Assembly: GCA_965250225.1 (NCBI GenBank)
Contig: CBDFNQ010000033.1
Coordinates: forward strand, 1-64,000
Length of the DNA stretch: 64,000 nucleotides
Direction: 5' to 3'
From: CBDEUK01 sp965250225
GTDB taxonomy: Bacteria; Pseudomonadota; Gammaproteobacteria; Eutrophobiales; Eutrophobiaceae
The position numbers and the translations under genes are program-made. Positions 23,226-32,071 of this stretch are shown here, one piece after another; within the stretch, counting starts at the first letter, position 1, and each line of letters begins with the position of its first letter. Below the pieces are notes generated by a model. That model did no database searches, had not been told where the DNA came from, and saw only the letters and a list, made by a program, of their open reading frames with translations.

Positions 23226-25576
23226 ATGTCTGATTCAAAAATAATAAATAATTTAGAAAGAATCCTGTTTTCCAACCGTCCGTGGATAATTGGTTTTTTT
23301 GTCATTGCTACAATATTTATGTTGTCTTCGGCAATGAAGCTGAAGGTCGATGCTGGGTTTTCAAAATTATTACCCTTGCAGCATGAATACATGCAGACGT
23401 TTACCAAACATCGGGAAGAGTTTGGCGGTGCCAATCGTGTGCTTGTTGCATTGATGGCAAAAGAGGGTGACATGTTTTCACCTGAATTTTTTGATGCCCT
23501 GAAACAGGCAACAGATGATGTGTTTTTTATTGAAGGTGTCGATCGTACTCGGGTGACTTCAATTTTTACTCCCAATGTCAGGTTCACAGAAGTTGTGGAA
23601 GATGGTATCGCCGGAGGTAATGTTGTTCCCGATGATTTTGAAAATACTCCGGAAGGTCTTGCCAAAGTTAAAGAGAATATTATCAAGGCTGGGATCGTTG
23701 GTCGATTGGTTGCCAATGATTTTTCCGGTGCACTTATCAGTGCACAACTTACTCGAGTTTAATCCAAACACCGGTGAACGGCTGGATTATGTTGATGTTG
23801 CCAGACAACTGGAAGAAAACATAAGACAGAAACACAGTAGTAATGATGTAGGTGTAGATATTGATTATCACATCATTGGTTTTGCCAAGGTGATTGGTGA
23901 TATCACAGAAGGTGCCAAACGTGTCGTTTTATTTTTCGTCATTGCCTTTTTTATTACAGCGCATTACTTGTCTATCTCTATTCGCAATCCTTTAAACTGA
24001 CAATCATCCCACTGGTCTGTTCTTTGGTTGCCGTTGTCTGGCAATTGGGGATACTACCGCTTGCTTGGCTTTGGGATTGATCCCATGTCAATACTGGTCC
24101 CGTTTCTGATCTTTGCCATTGGTGTGAGTCATGGTGTGCAGATGATTAGTTCCTTTAGATCAGAAGTTTTTCTCGGAAACACTAGTCTGGATTCTGCAAA
24201 GATCAGTTTCAGACGATTACTGGTGCCCGGTGCAATTGCACTTGGCCAGTGATACGATTGGTTTCATCACTATCTTGTTGATTGATATTGAAATCATTCA
24301 GGAAATGGCAATCACAGCAAGTCTCGGTGTTGCTGTGATTATTCTGACCAATCTTTTTCTATTACCGGTTCTGGTCTCATACATAGATTTGGGTGAAAAC
24401 TATAGAGATAAACTAAAGAGTCGTGCGATCTAAGCATGTATCACCACTATGGAATAAACTTGCACGCGTCTCGCAGAACGTGGCCCTGCCACAATCTGTT
24501 ATTATGATCAGTTTTATCTTGCTTGGGTTTGGGATCTGGAAAGGGGCTGATATCAGAATTGGTGATTTGCATCGAGGGGTACCTGAGTTGCATGGTGACT
24601 CCCAATACAATATCGATACTGATGTTATTGCTGAGCAGATTTTCCATCGGTGTGGATCTTATTTCAGTGATTGTTGAGACCATCCCGGAAGGGTGTATCA
24701 ATTATGAAGTCATGGATACCATAGATCGTTTTGAATGGGCAATGAGAAATGTAGATGGAGTGCAGTCTGTTATTGGCTTGCCTACGGTCGCCAAGCGTAT
24801 TAATGCTGGCTGGAATGAGGGGAACATTAAATGGCAGGTACTGCCAAGAAATCAATCGGTATTGGTTCAGTCTGTCTCCTATGTGCCAACATCCTCTGGC
24901 TTATTAAACAGTGATTGCAGCGTTATTCCTGTATTGATCTTTCACTACGGATCATAAAGCAGAAACCATTTCTAATATCGTTGAGAACATTAAATCTTTT
25001 GCACAGGAGTTTGATTCAGATTCAATAAAATTTAAACTTGCCACAGGTAATGTTGGCGTGATGGCTGCTACCAATGAAGAAGTCGATGCGGCCCAATTTC
25101 CAATTTTACTCTATGTTTTCTCTGCCATTATTATTTTATGTCTGCTGACATTCCGATCGATTGCCGGTACTTTGTGTATTGTTATCCCACTGGCATTAGT
25201 TTCATTACTTGCCTATGCGTTGATGACTGTTCTCGAAATAGGTCTTAAGGTCAATACATTGCCCGTTGTCGCATTAGGTGTGGGTGTGGGTGTAGATTAT
25301 GGTATCTATATTTATAGCCGATTGGATAGCTTGCTTAAGGAAGGAAAACCTCTGACAGAAGCCTATAAGGAAACGCTGGAATGTACTGGTGCCGGGGTTA
25401 TTTTTACTGGAATTACCCTGGCAATTGGCGTGGTGACGTGGATTTTCTCTCCACTTAAATTTCAGGCCGATATGGGTATTTTGCTTACCTTCATGTTCCT
25501 CGTTAATATGCTCGGGGCTATATTATTCTTACCTGCGTTAGCTGCCTTTCTTTTAAAACTGAAAAAATCTGATTAG
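23226..25576 (+). pseudogene. RND/MMPL family transporter, broken by seven frameshifts
   Basis: A single ~780-codon gene can be read only by changing frame near 23749, 23960, 24066, 24238, 24430, 24612 and 24936. The segments join into a normal RND exporter: an N-terminal membrane helix (PWIIGFFVIATIFML), a periplasmic domain, a helix bundle (MSILVPFLIFAIGVSHGVQMI, IIQEMAITASLGVAVIILTNLF), a second periplasmic domain and a second bundle (LPVVALGVGVGVDYGIYIYSRL). Each shift looks like a one-base insertion (two bases at 23960), and the sequence in between is well preserved. It is either a very recent pseudogene or local sequencing error. It ends the DUF1302/DUF1329/YCF48 cluster. Confidence 0.85.
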
Positions 25577-25631
25577 AGTCGAGATGCTTATAGAAGAGTA
25601 GTGAAAGCTAAGGAAGGGACTGTGTGCATTT

Positions 25632-25708
25632 TGGCGCGCCCGAGAGGATTCGAACCTCTGGCCTTCCCCTTAGGAGGGGGACGCTCTATCCAGCTGAGCT
25701 ACGGGCGC
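25632..25708 (-). tRNA. tRNA-Arg (anticodon CCU)
   Basis: Reading the minus strand gives acceptor GCGCCCG/CGGGCGC, D arm AGCTCAGCTGGATAGAGC, anticodon stem TCCCC/GGGGA with loop CTCCTAA (anticodon CCT), T arm with GGTTCGAATCC, discriminator G and an encoded CCA. Length is 77 nt. It lies between the RND pseudogene and the radical SAM gene. Confidence 0.97.
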
Positions 25709-25810
25709 CGATCTTAATTAAGAAACTTTGTGCTGTTAAAACTATCTTAAATTATACTATCAAATGATAGAACATTATAAGTTCCAGTTCATACAGAGAG
25801 TCTTCGATAA

Positions 25811-26776
25811 ATGTCTCATAGCCAGAAAAAGACAGTCATAAATTATTTTCCAAAAATCGTGCGCAATCAAGTTGATACACTACAGATCAATTTGACACTA
25901 CGTTGTAATCAGGCTTGTGTCCATTGTCATGTTGATGCTGGTCCTAAGCGTACAGAACGAATGGCTGATGAAACGATTGAGTCGATCCTGTCGTATCTCT
26001 CTACAAAGAAGGTTAATACATTAGATATCACTGGTGGCGCCCCGGAAATGCATCCCAGGTTTCGATATCTTGTTGACTCAGCACATGCTTTAGGTGTTCA
26101 CATAATCGATCGTTGTAATCTAACCATATTATTAGAAGACGGTTATGAAGGGTTGGCAGAATACCTGGCCAGTAAAAATATTGAGATAGTGGCTTCGCTT
26201 CCTTGTTACAGTGAAGAAAATGTCGATCAGCAAAGAGGTAAGGGCGTGTTTACTAAAAGTATTCAGGCCTTGAATCAATTAAATGCACTCGGTTACGGTC
26301 AGGCAGATTCAGGAAAAAAATTAAGTCTGGTTTATAATCCACAAAACCCCGTATTACCACCTGATCAAAAACAGTTAGAGAAAGATTATAAAAATATACT
26401 CCTGGAAAAATATGGAATTTATTTTAATGAGTTACTGGTGCTCTGTAACATGCCGATCAATCGCTTTGCGCACATGCTGGATAATCAAGGTAGTTTGAAT
26501 GATTATATGTTGCTGCTAAAAAATTCCTATAGCGCAGAAAATCTGGAACATGTGATGTGTCGTTCAATGGTTAGTGTTGACTGGCAAGGTTATGTATATG
26601 ATTGTGATTTTAATCAGATGCTTAACTTAAACCTCATGTGCGAGGATAAATATCTAAACATATCAGAGTTATCGAAAATCGAACTTGAAGGGAAGAAAAT
26701 CATTGTTAATGATCATTGTTTTGCCTGTACAGCAGGACAAGGAAGTAGTTGTGGTGGAGCCCTGCAATCAGCTTGA
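25811..26776 (+). CDS. Radical SAM/Cys-rich protein, ArsS-like (rSAM/selenodomain system)
   Basis: 321 residues. The radical SAM motif is C32-xxx-C36-xx-C39 (LRCNQACVHCH), followed by TLDITGGAPEMHPRFRYL. The C-terminal Cys-rich domain is HCFACTAGQGSSCGGAL. This is the TIGR04167-type protein called ArsS in arsenosugar synthesis, although members also occur without arsenic genes. All positions that are selenocysteine in some relatives are Cys here. No ArsM or other arsenic gene is visible in the window. It heads a coupled three-gene operon with two sugar-transferase-like proteins. Confidence 0.85.
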   Translation: MSHSQKKTVINYFPKIVRNQVDTLQINLTLRCNQACVHCHVDAGPKRTERMADETIESILSYLSTKKVNTLDITGGAPEMHPRFRYLVDSAHALGVHIIDRCNLTILLEDGYEGLAEYLASKNIEIVASLPCYSEENVDQQRGKGVFTKSIQALNQLNALGYGQADSGKKLSLVYNPQNPVLPPDQKQLEKDYKNILLEKYGIYFNELLVLCNMPINRFAHMLDNQGSLNDYMLLLKNSYSAENLEHVMCRSMVSVDWQGYVYDCDFNQMLNLNLMCEDKYLNISELSKIELEGKKIIVNDHCFACTAGQGSSCGGALQSA

Positions 26777-27447
26777 AAATATCCATAATCATTCCTGTTT
26801 ATAATGAAGAGGCTATAATTGTTTCCCAGTTAAAGTTATTGCAGTCCATTAAAAATAATAAGATTGAAATTATTCTTGTGGATGGTGGTAGTGATGATCA
26901 GACAAGAGAACTTGCCTCCCCCTATGTTGATAATCTACTAATTTCTGAAAAGGGTCGTGCACATCAGATGAATTATGGCGCCAATCATGCGAATGGTGAA
27001 TTATTTATTTTCCTTCATATTGATACAATGTTAGCTGAAGATGGGTTGTGTTATTTGATGAGCATGCCGACCAAAATAAATTATTGGGGCAGGTTTGATG
27101 TGTCATTTACCAATACATACATAATATTTTCAATAATCGCATTTATGATGAATCTTCGTTCCAGAGTAAGCCGTATTGCAACGGGTGATCAGGCTATTTT
27201 TATTAGTGCTGGGTTATTCAATCACGTTGGAGGATTTCCTGAGATCGCCTTAATGGAAGATGTATCTATGAGCAAAAAACTCAGAAAAATTATTAACCCA
27301 CTTTGCCTTAAACAGAATGTAATAACTTCTTCACGACGCTGGGAAGAGAAAGGGGTTGTAAAAACAATTCTCTACATGTGGTTCTTACGTCTTGCTTATT
27401 TCTTCAGAAAACAACCAGACAGGCTCAATCAATTGTATGAAAAATGA
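26773..27447 (+). CDS. Family 2 glycosyltransferase, rSAM/selenodomain-associated (transferase 2)
   Basis: About 224 residues. The best start is a TTG at 26773 that overlaps the previous stop as TTGA; a longer TTG start at 26749 is possible. A GT-A glycosyltransferase fold is visible: KISIIIPVYNEEAI, IEIILVDGGSDDQT (nucleotide binding), LFIFLHIDT (DxD-like) and a C-terminal EDVSMSKKLRK. It matches the TIGR04283 type found beside ArsS-like radical SAM proteins. Its acceptor is unknown. Confidence 0.85.
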   Translation: MKISIIIPVYNEEAIIVSQLKLLQSIKNNKIEIILVDGGSDDQTRELASPYVDNLLISEKGRAHQMNYGANHANGELFIFLHIDTMLAEDGLCYLMSMPTKINYWGRFDVSFTNTYIIFSIIAFMMNLRSRVSRIATGDQAIFISAGLFNHVGGFPEIALMEDVSMSKKLRKIINPLCLKQNVITSSRRWEEKGVVKTILYMWFLRLAYFFRKQPDRLNQLYEK

Positions 27448-28072
27448 TTGCGTGATTATTATTTTTAGTAAGATTCCAGTTGCAGGTCAGGTTAAAACGC
27501 GTTTGATACCCAGTATCGGAAAAGAAAATGCGAACAAACTCTATATCGATCTTTTTGAAAACACAATGAATGTTGCTCAGTCATCAGAAATTAGTGATAT
27601 TCAATTGTGGTGTGCGCCTTCTTCTAAGGGTTCATTTTTTGAAAGATATAATGAACATATTAATATAAGTTTGTATGATCAAGTTGGAAATAATTTGGGT
27701 GAACGTATGCATTTTGCCATTAAAACAGCCTTAAAAGGCTATGGTTCCTGTATTCTCATTGGCTGTGATTGCCCGGGACTATTGAGCGAAGATATTGAGC
27801 AAGCTTACCGATATTTAAAAAATAACAATGCCGTTATAGGCCCGGCAAATGATGGCGGTTATTATCTGGTGGCGACAAATTCAATTGATAAAGCTCTATT
27901 TAATAACATCAAATGGAGCTCGGAACACGTTATTGAAAGAACACGCAGGAATATGAAAAAACTTGGTTGGCAGTGGAAAGAATTACGCACCCTGATAGAT
28001 GTTGATACACCATCCGACCTTGGTTTGTTGAACGACATAGAGTGGTTTAACCAATCTCATTATTTACACTAG
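27437..28072 (+). CDS. CofC-like nucleotidyl/glycosyltransferase, rSAM/selenodomain-associated (transferase 1)
   Basis: About 211 residues from the ATG at 27437, overlapping the previous gene by 11 bases. DUF2064/TIGR04282 features: IIIFSKIPVAGQVKTRLIPSIG at the N-terminus, CILIGCDCPGLL with the metal-binding Asp, GPANDGGYYLVA, and a C-terminal LIDVDTPSDL. Together with the preceding genes it forms the standard radical SAM-transferase 2-transferase 1 set, probably making a modified sugar-containing small molecule. Confidence 0.87.
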   Translation: MKNDCVIIIFSKIPVAGQVKTRLIPSIGKENANKLYIDLFENTMNVAQSSEISDIQLWCAPSSKGSFFERYNEHINISLYDQVGNNLGERMHFAIKTALKGYGSCILIGCDCPGLLSEDIEQAYRYLKNNNAVIGPANDGGYYLVATNSIDKALFNNIKWSSEHVIERTRRNMKKLGWQWKELRTLIDVDTPSDLGLLNDIEWFNQSHYLH

Positions 28073-28884
28073 CGTTTTATATGTTTCATTAAATCCCTTT
28101 CGAGCTTGGCAACTGTCTGTTGTAAGCTTCTTCTATCCTGTTTGTTCATATCGGTAAATTTACATCCCATCATTGGAATGCCTGAAGAAGGGTTAATGTA
28201 CATGCGTCGTACCTCGACTGAACAAACAATGCGTCCATTATCGGGCATCTGGATGATGCATTTTGGAATTTTATCATTAGGCTTGAATCTCTCTACAAGT
28301 GGTGGGTTCAGACGTGCACTGAAACCACCTAATGACATATCCCGGATCTCTCCATGCATCAGTAAATTATTTTGAGTATTAAAAACCACCTTAATAGGTG
28401 AAGAAATATTAATCGGCACTCGATGGCTTTGTCTGCGTTGAGAATATTCTATGACATCAGGAAATGACAATTTATAATAAGGTGCCCCTTCCTCTTCTGA
28501 TACATCCAGTATTTTCCCATTAAAATTGATATATGTTCCGGAATTATTACAGCTAATAGTTAAATAGTCATTTTTTTTAATATTATTGTTAATATCATTT
28601 GGACAAAATTCGTCAATGACCAGATATTGTTTATGGAGATTAACTTCAAGAAACAGGCTACTACAGAGCTCGCGTTTGTCGTTAATTTCAACAGTTAATA
28701 AAGCATGCTTTTTTTTGTATTTATTTAGAATCTCTTCTATCCGTTCTGGTTCAGATAACAGGGAATCTGTAGCACTCGAGTTAACTAGTTTGATATTTGT
28801 GTCGTTGCCCATACCTTTATCCATGTTTTTACCAGGGGGAACCTCATTTTCCTCAAAAAAGCGATTAAGTAATGGAAATGTCAT
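28069..28884 (-). CDS. YcgR-like flagellar brake protein with PilZ domain
   Basis: 271 residues. An N-terminal YcgR-like domain (~55-150) precedes a PilZ domain (~152-262). The c-di-GMP binding motifs are QRRQSHRV (RxxxR) and DMSLGGF (D/NxSxxG). Its place next to flgN in the flagellar cluster supports control of swimming by c-di-GMP. It runs on the flgMN strand and is probably read from the flgM promoter. Its 3' end overlaps the convergent transferase gene by 4 bases. Confidence 0.9.
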   Translation of the reverse strand: MTFPLLNRFFEENEVPPGKNMDKGMGNDTNIKLVNSSATDSLLSEPERIEEILNKYKKKHALLTVEINDKRELCSSLFLEVNLHKQYLVIDEFCPNDINNNIKKNDYLTISCNNSGTYINFNGKILDVSEEEGAPYYKLSFPDVIEYSQRRQSHRVPINISSPIKVVFNTQNNLLMHGEIRDMSLGGFSARLNPPLVERFKPNDKIPKCIIQMPDNGRIVCSVEVRRMYINPSSGIPMMGCKFTDMNKQDRRSLQQTVAKLERDLMKHIKR

Positions 28885-28936
28885 AATTCATCATAATTGT
28901 TTGTGATTACCTGTAAAGGTAATCGGAAAAAAACAA

Positions 28937-29374
28937 TCAGACTTTAGCTAAAGGTTGTGCTTCAGAAGAGGAGAGAGATTTGCCAAAGGCGTCGTAGGTT
29001 GACTGGTTTCGGCCGATGCCACGAATAATATCGAGCATTTGTTGGGTAAATTCTTGTGAGACAGTTAAAATTCCACCGTTTATTCGATTTTGTTGCTGTA
29101 ACGATGCCAAGCTTATTTTTAATGTTTCATGCTTTTGTGAAATCGAACCTATAACTGGTTTTTCAAGGTTTGCATAAAGCTTTTTACGTTCCTGTTCGTT
29201 AGATTCAAATTCTTCCAGTAGTTGCTGCTTCTTTACAGTGTAATCTGAAACAGTTTGGGTATCTCTTTTGCGTAGTGCTGTTTCTTCATCAGCGAGCAAT
29301 TTCATTAAGTTATGTGCTGACTGTATCTGTGTATCATATAGATGACCGAGTTTAATTGATTCAGTAGTAGTCAT
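28937..29374 (-). CDS. flgN: FlgN-type flagellar export chaperone
   Basis: 145 residues, largely helical and coiled-coil (SAHNLMKLLADEETALRKRDTQTVSDYTVKKQQLLEEF, then the FTQQMLDIIRGIGRNQSTYDAFGKS tail). FlgN escorts the hook-junction proteins FlgK and FlgL to the export gate. The start overlaps the flgM stop by one base. Confidence 0.9.
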   Translation of the reverse strand: MTTTESIKLGHLYDTQIQSAHNLMKLLADEETALRKRDTQTVSDYTVKKQQLLEEFESNEQERKKLYANLEKPVIGSISQKHETLKISLASLQQQNRINGGILTVSQEFTQQMLDIIRGIGRNQSTYDAFGKSLSSSEAQPLAKV

Positions 29375-29703
29375 TATTCTTGACTGGTTTTTGAACTTAA
29401 CAAGTTTTCCAGCGTAGCCAGTTTATCTGCCGTACTAGCACTATCAAGATTAAAGGTGCCATCAAAAATAGATTTTTTGATTGCTTGAACCCGTTGCGTA
29501 TCAACCACTGGCTGATCTTTAATCTGGGTCTCAAGTGCTTGCAGTTTTTCTGCCGTATTGGTTAGCGTGACATCACTGCTTTCACCACTGCTGGATTGAG
29601 ATTCGCTCTTGTTAGCCGATTGCTGTTGAAGCTTTTCGGTTTGCTGAGAGTTGCCGAGGTTTTGAACAATATTCAGTGTCGAACTATTGATTTCATTCAC
29701 CAT
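29374..29703 (-). CDS. flgM: Anti-sigma-28 factor FlgM
   Basis: 109 residues. The disordered Gln/Ser-rich N-terminal half and a C-terminal sigma-binding part (VQAIKKSIFDGTFNLDSASTADKLATLENLLS) match FlgM. It holds FliA inactive until the hook is finished and is then secreted. It is read from a consensus sigma-28 promoter at 29747-29773, giving negative feedback. Confidence 0.92.
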   Translation of the reverse strand: MVNEINSSTLNIVQNLGNSQQTEKLQQQSANKSESQSSSGESSDVTLTNTAEKLQALETQIKDQPVVDTQRVQAIKKSIFDGTFNLDSASTADKLATLENLLSSKTSQE

Positions 29704-29746
29704 CGTTAGTGTGCTCCTGTGCTGCTACTTTCATTATATCAATATT

Positions 29747-29773
29747 ATATCGGCTATAAATGTGAAAACTTTA
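29747..29773 (-). promoter_or_regulatory. Sigma-28 (FliA) promoter of flgMN
   Basis: On the minus strand TAAAGTTT (29766-29773), then 11 bases, then GCCGATAT (29747-29754). This matches the FliA consensus TAAAGTTT-N11-GCCGATAA at 15 of 16 positions. Confidence 0.93.
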
Positions 29774-29779
29774 GTCATT

Positions 29780-30502
29780 TTACTGTACAACTATGATTCT
29801 ATTCGATTTAACAACACCTTCGACAATCCGGTTTGAACGCAGATTTTTAACCTTGATACGTTCTCCAATGGTTCCATCTGCAAGTGCTTTACCTTCCATT
29901 CTAACCTCTATAGTCTCATTTTTCGCCAGTAATACAACCAGGTTACCTCGTTTTATGGCAATAGGCGCTTTAACATTATGACTGCTAAGTGGGCGACTTA
30001 TTTGTAATGAGTGTACCAATTCCTGACCAAAGAGAGCGTGAGGATCTGTAAAATAATCCGATGAAAAAGCACTAATATTACGCCTTTCCAACTGTAAATC
30101 ATTTTCAGTTAACATGGTGCCTCTGGCCAGTGGTCTTGATGCGGTAACGATTTCGCGATAGATTTTAACTGTCATAGGTACGAATAAAGACCAGCTTTGT
30201 TCACCAATGCAACGCACGCCAACGGTAATATTACCGACTCGACGTCCGTATTCAGGAAAAAACGCTTCCAGTTTGTTGCTACAGGCTTTCAATCGCAATC
30301 TGGGATCCAGTTTACTACTGATGACAGAGGCGTCACGATCAGCGTTGGCAAGATTTTCCAAAGTGAATTCTTCCGCTGTCTGTCTGATAGAATCCAGTGA
30401 TTGAATTTCAATATTGGCTAAACTATTAACAGATAACAGGGTAGATATGCTCAATAAAATTAAACGGGACTGAACATTAAATATTTTGCTTATACGTATC
30501 AT
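29780..30502 (-). CDS. flgA: Flagellar P-ring assembly chaperone FlgA
   Basis: 240 residues from the ATG at 30502; the longer frame overlaps the upstream gene. A signal peptide (SRLILLSISTLLSVNSLA) is followed by a SAF/FlgA domain: LDPRLRLKACSNKLEAFFP, VGVRCIGEQSWSLFVPM, RPLARGTMLTENDLQLERRNI, and the C-terminal RIKVKNLRSNRIVEGVVKSN. FlgA holds FlgI subunits in the periplasm during P-ring assembly. Confidence 0.94.
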   Translation of the reverse strand: MIRISKIFNVQSRLILLSISTLLSVNSLANIEIQSLDSIRQTAEEFTLENLANADRDASVISSKLDPRLRLKACSNKLEAFFPEYGRRVGNITVGVRCIGEQSWSLFVPMTVKIYREIVTASRPLARGTMLTENDLQLERRNISAFSSDYFTDPHALFGQELVHSLQISRPLSSHNVKAPIAIKRGNLVVLLAKNETIEVRMEGKALADGTIGERIKVKNLRSNRIVEGVVKSNRIIVVQ

Positions 30503-30530
30503 CAATAATTCTCTGTGCTTGTAGTGTTGT

Positions 30531-30869
30531 CTACATTTCCTCTCTTGTTTCAAATTTAAAATAAATATGCTGTAAAAATTCTTCAGATACCAGACTATCA
30601 ATATCTGCGGGTTGCCTGTTCCCTTGAGCTGAAATAGATTGTTTTGAGACGAATGTCTCGTCATTTAATATTTTTGACAGGGTTTTCAGAGCAGATACGA
30701 GTTCGTTGTCAGTTTTTTGTCCAAGTGAACCAAAATCGCCAGGTGAGCAGAGTTCATCCGATATACGCTGTCCTTTGCGGCGTTTCGCTCTATATTGGGA
30801 TAAACGTTCAAGATCATTATTAATTGACTGTTTTAGCTTATAAATTAGCCTGGTTGTATGGAACGTCAT
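30531..30869 (-). CDS. Hypothetical protein upstream of flgA
   Basis: 112 residues from the ATG at 30869, preceded by AAAGAGAT; the open frame continues to 30953. It is charged and helical, without signal peptide, and has no family I recognise. Its location 28 bp before flgA and divergent from cheV suggests a role in flagellar or chemotaxis function, possibly like the variable small genes often found at this point. Function unknown. Confidence 0.55.
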   Translation of the reverse strand: MTFHTTRLIYKLKQSINNDLERLSQYRAKRRKGQRISDELCSPGDFGSLGQKTDNELVSALKTLSKILNDETFVSKQSISAQGNRQPADIDSLVSEEFLQHIYFKFETREEM

Positions 30870-31001
30870 GATCTCTTTGTACCTGTTATTGAATGAATTT
30901 GATTTAACGTTGAATATGCAATTCATATGCCCGTTATTGTCTGAAACCACCATAAGTTCATAAAATTAACGGTCTTGAGTACAAGATTCCTTATAATTTA
31001 A

Positions 31002-31024
31002 GAATATAATCGGAAGGTCGATAA
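31002..31024 (+). promoter_or_regulatory. Possible sigma-28 promoter of cheV-cheR
   Basis: GTCGATAA at 31017-31024 is close to the FliA -10 consensus. The -35 side is weak (TAAG near 30999). The cheV ATG follows 35 bases later. Confidence 0.4.
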
Positions 31025-31058
31025 GACGCTATAGATTCTTTTTTATAGGAGATATTTA

Positions 31059-32015
31059 ATGACTGCTGGGAGTGTAATGGCTGGTGTTGACGCTAGAACT
31101 CAACTGGTTGGGAGAAACCGGCTCGAACTGCTGATGTTTCGGCTCGGAAGCAAACAGCGGTTTGGTATCAATGTATTCAAAGTACGAGAAGTGATTAAGT
31201 GTCCTCCACTAACCCGTGCACCACTTTCTCATCAAGTGATACGTGGAATGGCGAATATGCGGGGTCAAACAATCACCATTATGGATCTGGCAATGGGGAT
31301 CGGTAGACCAGGAATTTCTGACCTTGAGAATTCTTCCACCATCATTACAGAGTATAACCGGAATATACAGGGCTTTCTTGTAAGTAGTGTGGATCGAATC
31401 GTGAATTTAAATTGGGAGGAAATCAAGGCGCCACCAGACGGTCTTGGAGAGAATAACTTTTTAACTGCAGTCACTAACGTCGATAATGAACTGGTTGAAA
31501 TTATTGATGTGGAGAAGGTGATGGCTGAGATCATGGGTTTCACTTCAGAGGTTTCGGAGGAAATTACATCCAGTAGTAGCAAAAATGAATTTTCTGGTTG
31601 TCATGTACTGGTAGTTGATGACTCTTACATGGCAAGAAAACAGATCATTCGTGTTCTTGAGCAGATGGATATCTCCAATTCTACGGCGAATAATGGAAAA
31701 GAAGCCTGGGATTTATTACAAGAATGGGCAAATGATAAATCAGTTTCAATACAGGATAGATGTTCATTAGTTTTATCCGATGTTGAAATGCCAGAGATGG
31801 ATGGCTACACCTTGACCAAAAATATAAAGTCGCATCCAGAGTTACGTGATCTGCATGTATTGCTTCACTCATCTCTGAGTGGTTCGTTTAATGAAAATAT
31901 GGTCAAGAAGGTTGAGGCGGATGACTTTCTACCAAAATATAATTCTGATGAACTTGCTAAACGTGTGTTAGAACATTTAAAGGCCCACTCTCAAGCAAGG
32001 AATGAAGCGGCATAA
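31059..32015 (+). CDS. cheV: Chemotaxis coupling protein CheV
   Basis: 318 residues. A CheW-like domain (~25-165; FRLGSKQRFGINVFKVREVIKC, RGMANMRGQTITIMDL) is fused to a response-regulator receiver (~185-310; HVLVVDDSYMARKQI, phosphoacceptor Asp in VLSDVEMPEMDGYTL, Lys in DFLPKYNSDEL). CheV links receptors to CheA and adjusts sensitivity when phosphorylated. It is followed by cheR in the arrangement usual upstream of flgB in polar flagellates. Confidence 0.95.
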   Translation: MTAGSVMAGVDARTQLVGRNRLELLMFRLGSKQRFGINVFKVREVIKCPPLTRAPLSHQVIRGMANMRGQTITIMDLAMGIGRPGISDLENSSTIITEYNRNIQGFLVSSVDRIVNLNWEEIKAPPDGLGENNFLTAVTNVDNELVEIIDVEKVMAEIMGFTSEVSEEITSSSSKNEFSGCHVLVVDDSYMARKQIIRVLEQMDISNSTANNGKEAWDLLQEWANDKSVSIQDRCSLVLSDVEMPEMDGYTLTKNIKSHPELRDLHVLLHSSLSGSFNENMVKKVEADDFLPKYNSDELAKRVLEHLKAHSQARNEAA

Positions 32016-32071
32016 AGATAGAATCAATATTACATACCTTTTTATTAAGACAACAGTGAGAACATTTTATC

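Noticed and set aside
26730..26776. Selenocysteine codon in the ArsS-like protein
   Set aside because: Some relatives are selenoproteins, but all expected positions here are ordinary Cys codons and the stop is at the normal end.
28887..28936. Terminator between flgN and the PilZ gene
   Set aside because: GATTACC/GGTAATC can pair, but on the transcribed (minus) strand the T run precedes the stem instead of following it, so read-through into the PilZ gene is more likely.
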